NCBI GenBank assembly: GCA_021805485.1
Contig: JAJZFF010000658.1
Coordinates: 1-7,289, forward strand
Source of the DNA: Pseudomonadota bacterium
Lineage (GTDB): Bacteria; Pseudomonadota; Alphaproteobacteria; Acetobacterales; Acetobacteraceae
DNA: 7,289 nt
Direction: 5' to 3'
The number at the start of each line of letters is the position of its first letter. Within the stretch, counting starts at the first letter, position 1. The notes under the pieces are model-generated. The model worked only from the letters and a program-made list of their open reading frames with translations. It ran no database searches and was not told the DNA's origin. This document shows positions 6,530 to 7,289 of this stretch, in pieces. The position numbers and the translations under genes are program-made.

Positions 6530-7289
6530 GGCTGCGCCGCCGTCTTGGTGAACAGCCGGCGGAAATTGTCGGTTGTCAGCGTCGCGATGGTTGCCGGCGA
6601 AACCCCGCGGCATTCCGCCAGAACAGCGGCGGTGTGCGCGACGAAGGCGGGTTCATTGCGTTTGCCCCGGTGCGGCACCGGCGCGAGATAGGGGGCGTCG
6701 GTCTCGACGAGCAGCCGTTCGGCCGGCACGTCACGGGCGATCTCGCGCAGCGCCTGCGATTTCGGGAAGGTGAGGATGCCCGAGAAGCTGATGTAGCCGC
6801 CAAGCCCCAGGCCCGCCTCGGCCAGCGCGCGCGTGGAGGAGAAGCAATGAAGCAGGAAGGCGAAAGGGCCGCCCTCACCATGCTCCTCGGCAAGGATCCG
6901 CGCCACGTCGTCATCGGCATCGCGCGCGTGGATGGCGAGGGGAACACCGGCGGCGCGGGCGGCGCGGATCTGTCGGCGGAAGGCCTCCTGCTGCACGTCG
7001 CGTGGCGCGCGATCATAGAAATAATCCAGCCCCGCCTCGCCGATGCCGATCACGCGCGGGTGCGCCGCACGCGCGACGAGCGCTTCGACCGCCGGCAGAG
7101 GAGCCTCCGCAACGTGATGCGGATGAACGCCGACGGTGCACCAGAGATCGGCAAAACTCTCGGTCAGGGCGACGAGTTTTGCCGCATCCTCGAAGCGGGT
7201 GGCAATCGTGACCATCTCGGCGACGCCGGCGGCGCGCGCACGCGCCAGCACGTCCGGCAACTCCTCGGCACGGAAATAGTCGAGATGGC
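6526..7289 (-). CDS. tatD: TatD-family metal-dependent hydrolase (DNase), missing its first few codons
   Basis: 253 residues are visible plus two bases of the next codon. The frame remains open to the window edge and begins HLDYF, which is the second half of the SHCHLD metal motif, so only about 5-6 N-terminal residues lie outside. An apparent TTG start at 7260 would delete this motif and should not be used. Other TatD landmarks follow: the metal-bridging glutamate in GEAGLDY (codon at 7036-7038), the histidine of IHARD (6928-6930), the histidine of LLHCFSS (6847-6849), the aspartate of ETDAPYLAP (6697-6699), and the family tail RGKRNEP. TatD enzymes are TIM-barrel amidohydrolase-superfamily proteins acting as 3'-5' exonucleases on DNA/RNA with proposed roles in DNA repair and nucleic acid degradation; despite the name they are not needed for Tat export. 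The stop overlaps the MBL gene start by 4 nt. In many alphaproteobacteria metG lies directly upstream, which would be beyond the right edge here. Confidence 0.95.
   Translation of the reverse strand, partial: HLDYFRAEELPDVLARARAAGVAEMVTIATRFEDAAKLVALTESFADLWCTVGVHPHHVAEAPLPAVEALVARAAHPRVIGIGEAGLDYFYDRAPRDVQQEAFRRQIRAARAAGVPLAIHARDADDDVARILAEEHGEGGPFAFLLHCFSSTRALAEAGLGLGGYISFSGILTFPKSQALREIARDVPAERLLVETDAPYLAPVPHRGKRNEPAFVAHTAAVLAECRGVSPATIATLTTDNFRRLFTKTAAQP

Overview
This is a GC-rich (roughly 70% by eye) bacterial chromosomal window that reads as ordinary core and near-core genome. The proteins, the very high GC, the type of citrate synthase and the tatD plus PhnP-like gene pair point to an alphaproteobacterium. 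Rhodospirillales, and within it the Acetobacteraceae, is the best guess, but this is inferred from protein character and not from a marker-gene search. I see no insertion sequence, phage gene, CRISPR array, rRNA or tRNA.

Layout from left to right. (1) On the minus strand, a short-chain dehydrogenase (462-1226, GTG start) runs by an ATGA overlap into a proton-type P-type ATPase that leaves the window at base 1 (only its N-terminal 155 residues are present). (2) After a 133-bp divergent gap that carries inverted repeats come two closely spaced plus-strand genes: a SixA-type phosphohistidine phosphatase (1360-1893) and, 10 bp later, a long CHAD protein whose N-terminal CYTH-like half has lost its signature residues (1904-3400). 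(3) After a 193-bp gap lies a small membrane-anchored protein with a staphylococcal-nuclease-like fold that appears catalytically degenerate (3594-4109). (4) Citrate synthase gltA (4276-5583) follows, with a good ribosome binding site and a strong intrinsic terminator (5615-5671). (5) Converging from the right on the minus strand are TatD (6526-7289, missing only a few N-terminal codons) and, joined to it by another ATGA overlap, a PhnP-like metallo-beta-lactamase-fold hydrolase (5723-6529).

Functionally the window is a set of small independent transcription units. gltA is the entry enzyme of the TCA cycle. TatD and the MBL protein form a metal-dependent phosphoesterase/nuclease pair, often found downstream of metG (metG would lie beyond the right edge). 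SixA with CYTH/CHAD is a recurrent pairing that may link histidine-phosphate or polyphosphate chemistry. SDR and H+-ATPase are translationally coupled, with no obvious shared pathway.

The points most worth a second look are the eroded CYTH domain next to SixA, the SNase-fold protein without its general base in front of gltA, the overlapping alternative inverted repeats between SDR and SixA, and a 29-codon ORF with a good ribosome binding site that overlaps the start of the SNase-like gene. I do not see a convincing wholly new system.
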